From CAZWRV01 sp964636325 (GTDB lineage: Bacteria; Verrucomicrobiota; Lentisphaeria; Victivallales; GWF2-50-93): a DNA stretch of 64,000 nucleotides. The DNA lies in assembly GCA_964636325.1 (NCBI GenBank), contig CAZWRV010000012.1:30323-94322 (forward strand), given 5' to 3'. The stretch's first letter is position 1; every line of letters begins with the position of its first letter. Below the pieces are notes generated by a model. That model was not told where the DNA came from. It was given only the letters and a program-made list of their open reading frames with translations, and ran no database searches. Shown here piece by piece: positions 43,201 through 52,258 of this stretch. The translations under genes and the position numbers were made by a program.

Positions 43201-44039
43201 ATGCGCCCTTTGCCGAAATTCCGGACGGCCATGAGCGGGGGCTCGGACTCGAAGAACTTAGCGCTCAAAGGGGCCTTTGCCAGCGACTCGCGGTGCGTGA
43301 TCTTCTTGATCTTGCAATAGTCTTCAAACGAAACGCTTTTTGCGGTCTTGCTTCCTTTCAGAACCACAGTCCACGCCTTTTCGTCGCCGATGTCGAGCGG
43401 AAGGGTCGTGCACCGGTCGTTCCGGTATGTCACGACGTTGCACCAGACGCCGTCCACACCCTTGGTCACGTCATGCTTGACGACGTTGTCGGTCCAGATG
43501 TATTCCGTAAGCGTGAGACCGCCCGTGGCGTTGTTGTCCGGATTGGAGTCGACGATCCACTGCCCGAGCGGATATGCCGCACCGAAGGTCTCCATGCTGA
43601 GCTTCGCGAATTCGCTGTAGGTCCAGTCGACATCCCATGTGACGGGATTGGGCATCATGAAAAGTCCGCCCCCGCCATCGGCGAAGCCGGCCAGGTGCTT
43701 GAAGAGCTTCGCCATCCCCTCCTTGTCCATGAAGGAGTTGGAGCCGCAGCCTTGTATCATGACCACGTCGTTGTAGCGGCGCAGTCGTTCGATAAGCTTT
43801 CCGTCCGCCGCCTCCTTCGCCCAGACGGCGGGTTCGCAGTAGTCGATCTGGAAGCCGCGCGCGCTGAGCGCCTTCAGGTAGTTGAAGTCGAGCCGGAACT
43901 GCCCCTCGTTAAGCAGGAGCACGCTTGGACCTTTCGCGTCGGCCCCCCTGGTGGATTCTCCGCCGGCCCCCGAACAGAAGCATGTTGCGGCTACCATCGA
44001 GGCGGCCATTAAGAGTTTTGACCAGGGAAGTTTTCTCAT
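40296..44039 (-). CDS. giant secreted protein with ThuA/GATase-like and PHP-like regions
   Basis: The 1247-residue product has a signal peptide (KLLMAASMVAATCFCSGAGG). Residues about 40-335 look like a ThuA/class-I glutamine-amidotransferase fold (SVLLLNEGQFRLDFNYLKAL, HDVTKGVDGVW, FGKGRIAYLP). Residues about 415-505 resemble a PHP-type metal-dependent hydrolase (LGFIVFLERFDMM, FLALPGYAIDDNRNHSLFVFG). The remaining 700 residues are beta-rich and unrecognised, ending in a sandwich domain (YAVTVNNPTDEQLKVTLKPG). AAAGGAGA precedes the ATG at 44039; codons further upstream overlap the previous gene. It lies between the TIM-barrel gene at 44128 and the MITE-like element. Function unknown. Confidence 0.6.
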   Translation of the reverse strand: MRKLPWSKLLMAASMVAATCFCSGAGGESTRGADAKGPSVLLLNEGQFRLDFNYLKALSARGFQIDYCEPAVWAKEAADGKLIERLRRYNDVVMIQGCGSNSFMDKEGMAKLFKHLAGFADGGGGLFMMPNPVTWDVDWTYSEFAKLSMETFGAAYPLGQWIVDSNPDNNATGGLTLTEYIWTDNVVKHDVTKGVDGVWCNVVTYRNDRCTTLPLDIGDEKAWTVVLKGSKTAKSVSFEDYCKIKKITHRESLAKAPLSAKFFESEPPLMAVRNFGKGRIAYLPMDDNMIWCNGYRHVHGGGVNDDSPNIALGGTLKGRKSCLESLIDNTLRWLAEPALAAGTPGGYVQDETRLGVFRPAPQPPLDWETLKFQSELPPETALAGKNLAELKKIASYHGMEDAWQFWKDLLQWGAKPFTGLIGARSSLSDGKSSVDEMAAAAKKAGLGFIVFLERFDMMTPEKLDTLSKECAKLCSDDFLALPGYAIDDNRNHSLFVFGPKLEWPAKWLAEDGKRFNMAATESGSGLTAMIDFMISKIQGVNDMGYYNFTAKAPEGQVRGPMYDLRLYSSVGLYHYDSGKLVEGPEQNWEAFKDVNDLALCIKPYAIDFVRSADELAQAAAEHALTRVIANDVKDIQNVLAYGFRGRESSVSVSPMKAPEIRRWTCQNRDYSCMPLRQWVTPNYRWRVECSVTSEDGLDTIEIWDGVDLFCRIKLDGAKNFHHIFELSHKQMQQLMLAAKDVNGRTAYSGAVQDGNHTAQSYFCSDRINGCLFHGPYGDPRMGWGRQEGRKFMADGYDGFLGLEATLEFHHYMPELDLGIKETACKGFGGAHPFQPLWSEDASIVATTSDYSYPPSEKIIHAWYTYGPLVERGCTGTVGWRFEGCGGMTKRESFVTMKQDGKINYFPSTFIDYRKMGIIPGNGAVFACSEGPKAPVYSFNIPGQQAELDKFIESDFRIGRGGFAACHGTMQGSGACAIFITDDYKRKLIKGNGVSFVGIETIPSNTRYKKGDRLTASTLQVGGYRPDCSGGAGGGRAPDMNGGWWYQRVADWLGLDGTPDIKLVVKAGTRMPPVEGFCDIDIGKDGYADMTFSPDLSAPLPQLGVRLKNANDRWSMMRYQPKLTYVDSVATWHLRYSIQFKREVEDGLKPLGGNGGIGYVTVDLPRPGDDPLQILAGHPVTCSDRRVFINVTALTWKPYTYAVTVNNPTDEQLKVTLKPGLPLPDFNFPRQELDLKPGELKVIKVPGK

Positions 44040-44127
44040 CGGATAATCTCCTTTCTTCTTCTTTCTAATACCATTTCGCAAGCAAACTGATCTAATGCTA
44101 TGATGGCCCTTTGCTTGTGTGTCAGTT

Positions 44128-46422
44128 TCATATCCGCACCTTGAAGAGTCCGATGGCATACGGTTTGACTGTTGCGGAGAAGACGTTGCCGTCGGCGAGG
44201 GGCCGGAGCGCGTTGTCGTCCGGATTAAGCAGATCGTCCACCAGTCGGATCTCCTTCACGGCGCGCAGTTCGACATTGCCGTTCCACGGCAGTTCCGACC
44301 AGTTGAAGATGCCGACAAGGCAGCCGTCGCTGATACGGTTGACGTGGAACTGCACGGGCCTTCCATGGATTCTCGCCGGCACAAAGGAGTCCACGAGGCG
44401 GGCGAGCGATTCGCGGACTCCGTTCACCATCTGCTTTCCTTGGGCGGTAAGATGGTTGTGCGGGGCGCAGAAGATCACTCGTCCCTTGCCCACTTTGTTC
44501 TCGGTGACGATGGGCGTGCCGTTACCGGGGCTGTGCCGGTAGTTTTCACGGCGTTCCCGGAGGAGTCTGTTCAGCGGCTTGTTCTGGCGCGGATGCGTCT
44601 TGTCGCCTTTCGCCGCAGCCTCGGCGAGAAGCCCGGCCCTCTCACGCATTATGGACTCGTAGATTTCCTCCCCTTCGACCAGCGGCTTAGCCGCCTCGGG
44701 CTCAGCCAGGGTGTATTCATATTTCCCCTCGGGCAAGCGTTCGCCGGTCGCGCAGATGACGGACGGGAAGTAGCCGACGGCGAACAGGCTTCTTATCTTG
44801 CATCCGATCAGCGATTCAACATTTTCCTGGTACCCTTTCGGGACATTTAGATCGGTTCCACCCTCCCAGAGGCCGAGGCCCATTCCGTGCAGGACAAGAG
44901 TGCCGCCCGCTTCAACATATCTTTTCAGGCGGGGCAGATTTTCCGGAGTCAGCGAGAGGCGGCCTGCGAGAATCGCAAGCGGATAGTTCTGAAGGACATC
45001 CGCGCTGATCATGTCGGTGACGACGTCGAAGGAGTCGCCGAACGGCGTCGGTGCGAAGATTCCCTTTTCGAAGCGGCGCATGTCCATCCCGGCGTAGAGC
45101 ATCTTCATCATCTCGAACTCGCTTTCGAAAGGGACTTCGGGGTTGTATGTCCTGTCGTGGGCGCGGCCGGACAAAGCATGTCCGGGGTAGAAGAGATTGA
45201 AGAGTGCGCTCAACATCCTGTCGCCGCGGTGGACGGGAACTTTTCCTCCCCATGCCCAGTCCTCGCATGCGAAATGATGCGCCTCCCAGCCGTGGCACAA
45301 CTCGACCATGAGCGCGGCGGGGACGATCGGCGTGCCTCGCTCGAAGTGAGGATCGTTGACGAGTTTGGCGAGGCGCTTGGCGTATTCTCCGGCAGGAGTG
45401 AGCCGTGCGCCGTATTCGCCTGGATCGACATGGCGGCCAACGTCTGTCGGGCTGTGGTCGCAGTTGCTCGGCCCGAACAATGTCGGTTCAGGCAGCCGGA
45501 AGAACATGGTCTCGTTTCCGGCGTGGCAGATCTCGTCTGCGCCCGCTAACAGCGCGGAGATATTATTGAACCAATGCAGTTCGGCGCTGTTCCCCGCCAC
45601 ATGGCGGTTGTTCCCGTCGTACGCGGTTCCGGCCCGGGCATAGGTGTGTGAATTTCCCCATGGCGACATGTTGAGCGCCCACTTCTTCCCGTATTCGCGG
45701 GCGCCGCCTCTGAGGAATGCTATTGCGATGTTGCAGTTTCCGTTCCAACCGGAGCGCTCCATGTGGACGAGGTCAGCGCCCATCGCGAAGTGCGGATGGA
45801 TGCCGTAGACCTTATCAGGACAGGTGTGGATCTCGATTGCGGGGTCGAAATCGACTTTGAAGATCGCGTTAAGGACATCCCTGATTGTCGCGCCGGGATT
45901 TTCGGAAAGCAGTTTTTCCACCGCCTTCCTCTGGGTGTCGTCGCCAGCGGGATCCAAAAGCAGCATCCTCCGGTAGTGGCCGTATGCCTCCTGCGGCGTG
46001 GCGGACGGAGGAATGTTCCGGTAGCAATGCGTCTCGGACTCGCCCCAGACTCCTATCGAGATGACGTGCGGATATTTGCGTGCGATCTTATTCAAACGAG
46101 GGAGATTCACTGCCGGTTCGCGGAGGAGGCCGTTCTTCTGGCTGTTGCCCCCCATCGGGCTGCCTATGGCGAATGACCTGCACACGGTGCGGAGCAAGAC
46201 TTCCTCGAGGTTGTCCACCTTGACGAGATGTCCGCCGTTCGGGAGATATGCCACGCAGAATCCGTCGGCACCAAATTCATTCCGGTAGTAGCGCCAATCG
46301 CGAGTCCGCTTCGGGTCGCTTTGCTCTTTGTCTTCGAGAAAGGATTCCTCGGGCAGTTCAGCCACCCTGATGACCGGGCGAAACTCTTTTCCTCTTTTGC
46401 GAGATATTGTTTTTGACCTCAT
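44128..46422 (-). CDS. cytoplasmic TIM-barrel plus GATase-like protein, paralogue B
   Basis: The 764-residue protein has a very basic start (MRSKTISRKRGKEFRP) and no signal peptide. The middle block WGGKVPVHRGDRMLSALFNL to GMDMRRFEKG is homologous to the protein at 37163-39160. Next come YPLAILAGRLSLTPENLPRL and AGGTLVLHGMG, a GATase-like region as in GH42 trimerisation domains, and a C-terminal beta domain with GCLVGIFNWSELPWNG. The N-terminal third (HVISIGVWGESETHCYRN, LVHMERSGWNGNCNIAIAFL) would be the barrel. Paralogue A lacks about 100 residues of this N-terminus. It is cotranscribed with the giants on both sides. Likely a glycosidase-like enzyme. Confidence 0.65.
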   Translation of the reverse strand: MRSKTISRKRGKEFRPVIRVAELPEESFLEDKEQSDPKRTRDWRYYRNEFGADGFCVAYLPNGGHLVKVDNLEEVLLRTVCRSFAIGSPMGGNSQKNGLLREPAVNLPRLNKIARKYPHVISIGVWGESETHCYRNIPPSATPQEAYGHYRRMLLLDPAGDDTQRKAVEKLLSENPGATIRDVLNAIFKVDFDPAIEIHTCPDKVYGIHPHFAMGADLVHMERSGWNGNCNIAIAFLRGGAREYGKKWALNMSPWGNSHTYARAGTAYDGNNRHVAGNSAELHWFNNISALLAGADEICHAGNETMFFRLPEPTLFGPSNCDHSPTDVGRHVDPGEYGARLTPAGEYAKRLAKLVNDPHFERGTPIVPAALMVELCHGWEAHHFACEDWAWGGKVPVHRGDRMLSALFNLFYPGHALSGRAHDRTYNPEVPFESEFEMMKMLYAGMDMRRFEKGIFAPTPFGDSFDVVTDMISADVLQNYPLAILAGRLSLTPENLPRLKRYVEAGGTLVLHGMGLGLWEGGTDLNVPKGYQENVESLIGCKIRSLFAVGYFPSVICATGERLPEGKYEYTLAEPEAAKPLVEGEEIYESIMRERAGLLAEAAAKGDKTHPRQNKPLNRLLRERRENYRHSPGNGTPIVTENKVGKGRVIFCAPHNHLTAQGKQMVNGVRESLARLVDSFVPARIHGRPVQFHVNRISDGCLVGIFNWSELPWNGNVELRAVKEIRLVDDLLNPDDNALRPLADGNVFSATVKPYAIGLFKVRI

Positions 46423-46462
46423 GACCTCGTGCCCTCATAGTTTATTCGGAGGATTCTCCGTT

Positions 46463-49400
46463 TTATTCCGTCAACTTGAAACGCAGCTTGCAATTTTTTC
46501 CGGTGAAGAGCTCCCTGGCGTGCAGCGTCCAAGTCCCATCCGGGTGGTTGCGCGCCGGAGTGAATGAGATTTTGCAGGTGCCTTTTTCGGCCGCCTGGTT
46601 CGGGTAGATTTCCTTTTCGGTGGAACCGTCCGGCCTGATCAGTTTGAATTCCATCGAATGGAGTCCCGGCAGCTGCTTCCCGTCCTTGCCACAGACCTGT
46701 ATGTAGAGGTCTACGGTTTCGCCGCGGCGGACTTCGAATGCCGCGCTTCCGAAGATGTCCCACCATGCCGACTCAGCCGTCCTTTCCTGGCCGTTGACAG
46801 ATCCTTTTATTGAGACATGGTCTATTGAGGCAGGGAGAAGGGCGATCAGAGTTCCTCCGAATTTGCGGGTCGTAACCGTGACGGACTTGCGGCCGTTGCC
46901 CGAGTCTGAGGCGTCTAGTGCTTCCTCGCGGAACACGTCCACGGCCTGACCGCCTTCCGGGAGAAGTTTCGCGTCGAAGTCGACGGTCATTGCAGTTTCA
47001 TTTACATAAGCGCCCATTCCGTGTCTGCGCTTGAACGTTTCCATCTCTTCCGGGGAAAGCTTCGGTGGACGCTTGAAGAGGTTCGCCAGGTAGATGTTCT
47101 TCCACCAGAACTGGTATTCGTCGTAGCTGTCGACCTGGACCGCATAGACGTATTTCACTCCGTCCGGCGAGACGAAGGAACGGACGACCGTTGTCTGTTC
47201 GGGGGAGTCGAACTCCGGAGCGCCGAGGAAGGCGAATATGTCCTTTAGCAGGCGTATGCCTTCCGGTTTTCCATATGTTTCGTTTGACGGAGCGCCGAAG
47301 GAGATGTCGAGCTTGCGCGCACCCTTTATTGGAACCTCGCAGTCCTTGTCCATGAGGACTACGCCGCCTTTCTGGATATAGCGCTCGAGGGAATCCACAG
47401 AAGACTTTTTGAGGTGCTTTATCCTCCACAGGGCGATGACCTTGTGCCGGCACTGGTCAAGCTCTTCCTCCGCGACAGGCTCCACATCGATATGTGCCAT
47501 CGCCATGTCGCAGAAGATGGCGGCTGCGGACTGTCCGTATGATGTGTCGAAGATCGCCTCCGAGAAGGGGACGAGCAGGCCGACGCGCTTCGGCGCGTGG
47601 ACGAGTCTGTAGAGCAGGGGGCCGTGCGCATCCAGCATCCGGCCGAGTTCGGCGTGCTCAATGCGCCCTTCCTTGCCGAAATATGTCGGGTCATGGGCGA
47701 AATAATTCAGCCCGTGGACTCCTGCGGCCAGAAGGAGGTGTGTCATGTTGCGGATGTAGTGGCGCGCGTCGCCTCCCGCGTCGGGCATCACCCACGACTG
47801 CAGATCGCGGTTCGCCATCCGCCCCATTTCTGAAGCATATAAATATTTCAGCGTAGGTGTCCAGTAGTCGTAGTAGGTGTAGTAGCCGATCGCGTTCATG
47901 CCGTATTCCGAGCCGAAGTTGTAGGGCGGATACAGCCCGCTAGCGACGGAGAAGAGGGGCCACTGCGCGCCGCCGGGCACCATCCAGATCAGGGAGCCGG
48001 GGGCGGCCTCAGTGACGGCGCGGCGCTGCGCGTCGTTGAGGCCTCCGAAGACGTCCCTGCACAGGAATGTGTTCCAGATGAGCCAGGGATCCTTGTCGTC
48101 GATGATTCCTGGCGGCCTGCTTATCGAATGGACCTCCGTGGGGAGCTTGGCCCTCTTGAATTCTTCTGGCACAGGTGCGTCGAGGCCGGTCTTCGCCTTG
48201 AACGCCTCGAGATTGCACTTGTTGTAGTCCCAGCCGCCGCGGGCGCTCCAGTCGTCGTTCGCCTCGAAGACTCTGGCGAAGGCCGGGTAGGCCGCCAGTT
48301 TCTTGGCGGTGTCGAAGGAATATTTAAAGACGTTGGAGACGGCCTTTTCGCCTGCGAGGGCGGGGAGTCCGGGTCTGCCGCCGCCCCAAGGGTTTGGAAA
48401 TTCCTTGCCGTCAGGCGCGATCCTGTTCTCAACCAGGCAGTGGCATGTTTCGAGCGACGCCATGAAGGTCTTCCCCTCGATCAGCATCAGGTCCGGAAGC
48501 GTCTGGCCCGGATCGCTGACACCGGCGTCCAGGGCCGAGCCGACGATGTCTTCGACATAGCCGTAGAGACGATATTTGTTGGTGGGATTGCCTCCGCGTA
48601 TATATCTGAGGACGCGGTCGAACCTGGGTTTTCCGCAGATTGCTAACGGCTCATAAGCTTCCGCGTGTCCGGCGGAATCCGAAGTGACCACAACGCGCAG
48701 TTCATAGCTGCCGACGGCAAGGTCCTTCGTATCGACCGCAACGGCTTCGCTTGCGGCGGGCATCCCGGGAGCCGGCGATATTGAGACTGTCTTTGAAAAA
48801 ACATACTGGTCGCCGGAAGAAGATTTTCGGAATTCGATGAGTTCATGCTTGTATGGTTCAACTTCAAGTTTGGCCATGTCATAGGTTTTCATGGGCGGTG
48901 CGCCGGGGATCAGCTTCAACTCGACGTCGATCTGCTTGGCGGTTGCGGATCCTTCGAGAACCGCCTTCACCGCCGCGGTCTCTCCGCGGACGAACGCCCT
49001 CCGTTCGGTTTCTCCGCCAGCTATGACGAGCCTGAGCTTCAATGCCTCCTTTTCCTGGATTCCCTCCTTGGCCTTGGGTATTTCGACGGGCTTTCCAGCG
49101 AAGAGCGCCAGGCTGTAGAAATAGCAGAACGTGCCTTCGTTCTTGCCGTCGACGCTGTGGACCGACGCGATGAAGCCGGAAAGCGGATAGTCCGGATTCA
49201 GCGTCTTGAGCCATACGGCCGAGCATCCTTCGGCGCTGTTTTCGGAAAGCGACTGGGTGACTTCCTCCTTTCTGACGCCGCGGATGCACGATCCTTTGCT
49301 TGCCAGGCCCCAGGCCTTGCCGGCCGCGGTGATCTGCGGCTCGACGTTGAGCCATTTTGCGCTGTCGCATGACACGTCGAGGATCCGCGGCATGAGCTCC

Positions 49401-50347
49401 GCGTTGCAATGGCAGGAACCTGTTTCGTCCTGGATGACGTAGAGCGAGGTGTCGCCCATCCATGTGACTCGGCCTCCAGCCTCCAAGTATTTCCTCAACA
49501 GCGACGACTCAGCTTCCGGACCGACAAGTACTCCCGGAACGAGCCCCATGCTCATTACGGCCACGCTTCCGTATGCGTTTCCGTTTTCGATGCGCGTCTT
49601 CATCCATTCCGCGGTGGCTAGGGCGGACTTGACTTCGAAGCCGCGTGCTGAGAACCACTCGGCAATTTTGTCCGCGTTCGTCACCCATGCGCTGTCGTAT
49701 TTCGGATCGTAGAAGACTATCTTGTCCGTGATGGCGGTAAGTTGCTTGGCTGCGGCTGCTGCATCGCGCTGTTTGGCCGCGGGTTCGGGCCGCTGGGCCG
49801 AATAGCCCGAGGGGATGAACGCGAACTGCTCCATCATCTTCGTCTGCTTTTTCCAAGCCTCAATACGGTCGGCGTCGGCGGGCATGAGCGAGATGTCGTC
49901 AAGAAATGCGTCGCCTGTAACTTCAAGCGCAACTGTGCACTCCGTCGGTTCAGGAAGTTCAAATATGAGGCTGTATTGGTTCCATCCGTTCTCGGCGACG
50001 GTGAACTTCCTTGATGCGATGTTTTTCACAATCATCTGGAGCCTGCCCCTGCCGGATGCCCAGACCGTGAACTCGTAGAGGCCCGTCTCGGCCTTGCCGA
50101 CATTTTGTTCGACGGATGCCGCGCCTGACGACTGCGCCGCGGACAAATGGGCCGACTGCTTGCCTCCATGAACGGTTTCACCGGGGCCGATTTTTGCTGA
50201 CGCCTGGAATCCGGCCTTCGCCGTCCAGCCTTTGTCTCCGTCTTCAAATCCGGGATTTTGGACGGACGGTCCGGCTGCAAGTATTGCCGAAGTTCCGGCA
50301 AGAAATGCTGCGACGACGGCCATGCTCAGTCCTGCTTTTGACTTCAT
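46463..50347 (-). CDS. giant secreted GH42-like protein with N-terminal CBM
   Basis: The 1294-residue product has a signal peptide (KSKAGLSMAVVAAFLAGTSA), then a CBM4-like jelly roll (VQNPGFEDGDKGW to GDAFLDDISLMPAD, about 29-160). A GATase-like region (about 200-330) and Ig-like part follow, then a TIM-barrel region with ARVFEANDDWSARGGWDYN, NAIGYYTYYDYW and GVHGLNYFAHDP. Another GATase-like region (VGLLVPFSEAIFDTSYG, KGGVVLMDKDCEV) follows and a C-terminal Ig-like domain. Order and C-terminus (LIALLPASIDHVSI) match the protein at 52259-56197. The usual clan-A Asn-Glu appears as ND near the barrel motif, so activity is uncertain. GGAGATA precedes the ATG. Confidence 0.65.
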   Translation of the reverse strand: MKSKAGLSMAVVAAFLAGTSAILAAGPSVQNPGFEDGDKGWTAKAGFQASAKIGPGETVHGGKQSAHLSAAQSSGAASVEQNVGKAETGLYEFTVWASGRGRLQMIVKNIASRKFTVAENGWNQYSLIFELPEPTECTVALEVTGDAFLDDISLMPADADRIEAWKKQTKMMEQFAFIPSGYSAQRPEPAAKQRDAAAAAKQLTAITDKIVFYDPKYDSAWVTNADKIAEWFSARGFEVKSALATAEWMKTRIENGNAYGSVAVMSMGLVPGVLVGPEAESSLLRKYLEAGGRVTWMGDTSLYVIQDETGSCHCNAELMPRILDVSCDSAKWLNVEPQITAAGKAWGLASKGSCIRGVRKEEVTQSLSENSAEGCSAVWLKTLNPDYPLSGFIASVHSVDGKNEGTFCYFYSLALFAGKPVEIPKAKEGIQEKEALKLRLVIAGGETERRAFVRGETAAVKAVLEGSATAKQIDVELKLIPGAPPMKTYDMAKLEVEPYKHELIEFRKSSSGDQYVFSKTVSISPAPGMPAASEAVAVDTKDLAVGSYELRVVVTSDSAGHAEAYEPLAICGKPRFDRVLRYIRGGNPTNKYRLYGYVEDIVGSALDAGVSDPGQTLPDLMLIEGKTFMASLETCHCLVENRIAPDGKEFPNPWGGGRPGLPALAGEKAVSNVFKYSFDTAKKLAAYPAFARVFEANDDWSARGGWDYNKCNLEAFKAKTGLDAPVPEEFKRAKLPTEVHSISRPPGIIDDKDPWLIWNTFLCRDVFGGLNDAQRRAVTEAAPGSLIWMVPGGAQWPLFSVASGLYPPYNFGSEYGMNAIGYYTYYDYWTPTLKYLYASEMGRMANRDLQSWVMPDAGGDARHYIRNMTHLLLAAGVHGLNYFAHDPTYFGKEGRIEHAELGRMLDAHGPLLYRLVHAPKRVGLLVPFSEAIFDTSYGQSAAAIFCDMAMAHIDVEPVAEEELDQCRHKVIALWRIKHLKKSSVDSLERYIQKGGVVLMDKDCEVPIKGARKLDISFGAPSNETYGKPEGIRLLKDIFAFLGAPEFDSPEQTTVVRSFVSPDGVKYVYAVQVDSYDEYQFWWKNIYLANLFKRPPKLSPEEMETFKRRHGMGAYVNETAMTVDFDAKLLPEGGQAVDVFREEALDASDSGNGRKSVTVTTRKFGGTLIALLPASIDHVSIKGSVNGQERTAESAWWDIFGSAAFEVRRGETVDLYIQVCGKDGKQLPGLHSMEFKLIRPDGSTEKEIYPNQAAEKGTCKISFTPARNHPDGTWTLHARELFTGKNCKLRFKLTE

Positions 50348-50358
50348 TCGGTATCTCC

Positions 50359-51468
50359 TCAATTATTGGGGTTAAGCCTGATTGGGAGCATAAATACTTC
50401 CATGTCATCGAGATCGACAGATGCCGCTCTTGAGACGGCGATGCCGGCCGACCAGTGGGCAGCTGATGGAAATGTCTGGAATTCCCATTCGAAGCGGCGC
50501 CATTCCCCGGAGATCCTCATCGCCGGGCCGGACTGGTCCAGGAGCCTGGCATATCCCGCGGCGTCCTGCCTGAGGACGAAGCTGATGGTTCCAGCCTTGC
50601 CTTTCGCCCAGATTCCCGCCTTGACAAGGCATGGTCCGTCGGTGAATGCCTCTGCCAGCCTGTCCAGGAATATCCGGCCGCCGTCGTTGATGCGGAAATA
50701 TTTTCCGCCTGAATGCGCAGCGGCCGAATCCTTGGCCAATGTTCCCGCATTATTCGGCCATTCGGGTGGCCTGCCGTCTCCCGGATCGTCCATCTCCAGC
50801 CCGGGATTGACCTTTAGATTTGTCGGAGGCTTCTGCGAAAGCGCCACGGGCCCGAGGTCGATGAGCCGTATTCCGCGGATTCCGGAGCTGAGTCCGAAAT
50901 TCGCGCCCTTGGACTCGAAAGTGAAGCACAGCAGGCAGGATGAAAAATTTTCTGTGGCGATGAAATGGAATGTCCTCGTCTCCCATGCGGGCGGCGGATT
51001 GACGACCCCGTATTGAAGAAACGGCCAGAGGGGGATTGACGTGTCGGCGCTTGCCTCGCCGGCGGCCAAGGCCGCGCTCCAAGCGGTGAACGGTGCGGCC
51101 ATGAGTTCCAGTTCAAGCCTGTATTGATGATGCGGGACGAGGGGGATCGGCCGGGAGCTGCGGATTCCGCATTTATCGCCGGGCTGTAGATCCGCCTTGA
51201 AAAAGAATTTTCCATCGGGCTTGATCCCAAGGGCGGGGATGGTCTGCCTGGGATTTCCTTCATAGGCCCAGCCGGGAATGAGCCCGTCGGCGGTCAAGGG
51301 CTCAGAAAAGTCGCCGTTGGGGATTGCAACAGGCTCTTCCTTGAAGCGGGGCAGGGGGGGTAGGCCGTCTTCATGCAGGCTTGATTTTGAAGGCGCCTCC
51401 TCAGCCGGAAGAATGCATCCGGCCGCGATAGCCATACAGACGGATAGGAACAGAGCAAGCGGATGCAT
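50359..51468 (-). CDS. secreted protein with two jelly-roll binding domains
   Basis: The 369-residue product has a signal peptide (MHPLALFLSVCMAIAAGCIL). Two CBM4-like jelly rolls follow in tandem. The first runs from VAIPNGDFSEPLTADGLIPG to FGLSSGIRGIRLIDLG, the second from LKVNPGLEMDDPGDGRPPEW to ASVDLDDMEVFML. Each begins with the N-G-x-E/D opening and ends with a D-D strand typical of CBM4/9/16. No catalytic domain is visible, so it is probably a surface or secreted glycan-binding protein. A Cys at residue 18 in AAGCIL could also act as a lipobox. It is 15 bases after the pseudopilin gene and 11 before the GH42-like giant. Confidence 0.65.
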   Translation of the reverse strand: MHPLALFLSVCMAIAAGCILPAEEAPSKSSLHEDGLPPLPRFKEEPVAIPNGDFSEPLTADGLIPGWAYEGNPRQTIPALGIKPDGKFFFKADLQPGDKCGIRSSRPIPLVPHHQYRLELELMAAPFTAWSAALAAGEASADTSIPLWPFLQYGVVNPPPAWETRTFHFIATENFSSCLLCFTFESKGANFGLSSGIRGIRLIDLGPVALSQKPPTNLKVNPGLEMDDPGDGRPPEWPNNAGTLAKDSAAAHSGGKYFRINDGGRIFLDRLAEAFTDGPCLVKAGIWAKGKAGTISFVLRQDAAGYARLLDQSGPAMRISGEWRRFEWEFQTFPSAAHWSAGIAVSRAASVDLDDMEVFMLPIRLNPNN

Positions 51469-51483
51469 ATGGTCCCTTGATTG

Positions 51484-52176
51484 TCAACGGCCCGGCCGGG
51501 GCCCGTAAGACAGCGGGGCGTTCACCATGTCGATGAAGTCAGGCCATGGCAGGCGGGTGGCATGGTTGTCCGCGCATGAAATGTTCAGTCCCTTCAGGTG
51601 CCAGCCGAACTTTCCCGAGTCAAAACCTTCGACGGCGCCGTTGTTCGGATCCACCCTCGCCAGCTTGTATGTCCTCTGTCCGTCGAATCCGATTTCGGAA
51701 TACATCCCGGTCTTGTCGGGGAATTTGATCTTCCTGATGTTCTGCCACTGGAGGTTGTTCCACCACCAGATGTTGGAGCTTGCGGAATATGTGCTGAGCT
51801 CGTCGGAGAGAGGATTGCCGTAGTAGGGGAACCCCGAACCGTTGTTCCTGAACACGGTCCACATCGCCTCCAGCCAGGGCCAGCCGGGGCACTGCGTGTT
51901 CTGGACCTTGTAGTCCTTGAGGTTGCCGATTGGCCACCAGCTTTCATCGAGGACCGGCGGATTCTGGAGCGACGGGAGGCGTCCGTCATGCTCCATCTCG
52001 AAGTTGGAGGAGGCAAGGCCTATCTGTTTCAGGTTGTTGAGGCAGGCGTTGCCCTGCGCGCTGGCGCGGGCGTTCTTGAGGGCGGGCAGGAGCATGGAGA
52101 CCAGGATTGCGATGATAGCTATCACGACCAGCAGCTCGATGAGAGTGAATGGGGAACGAGATGGATGTATTTTCAT
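51484..52176 (-). CDS. pseudopilin-like protein (prepilin-type N-terminal domain)
   Basis: The 230-residue protein has a short leader MKIHPSRSP, then FTLIELLVVIAIIAIL and MLLPAL. Pro precedes Phe instead of Gly; Glu +5 is kept. ARASAQGNACLNNLKQIGLA follows, and the C-terminal part has GLNISCADNHATRLPW, where the usual DGH block reads DNH. The ATG at 52176 follows GAGGA; in-frame codons to 52257 are unlikely to be used. It lies between the GH42-like giant (stop 52259) and the jelly-roll gene, all on the minus strand and probably cotranscribed from the promoter at 57058-57100. Confidence 0.85.
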   Translation of the reverse strand: MKIHPSRSPFTLIELLVVIAIIAILVSMLLPALKNARASAQGNACLNNLKQIGLASSNFEMEHDGRLPSLQNPPVLDESWWPIGNLKDYKVQNTQCPGWPWLEAMWTVFRNNGSGFPYYGNPLSDELSTYSASSNIWWWNNLQWQNIRKIKFPDKTGMYSEIGFDGQRTYKLARVDPNNGAVEGFDSGKFGWHLKGLNISCADNHATRLPWPDFIDMVNAPLSYGPRPGR

Positions 52177-52258
52177 GAGGCGTCCTCGCGGGTTTGGCAG
52201 GGCATGTTGAAAATCTTTAACATAAATATAAGATTCCGTTGGATTTACATATTTCAAG

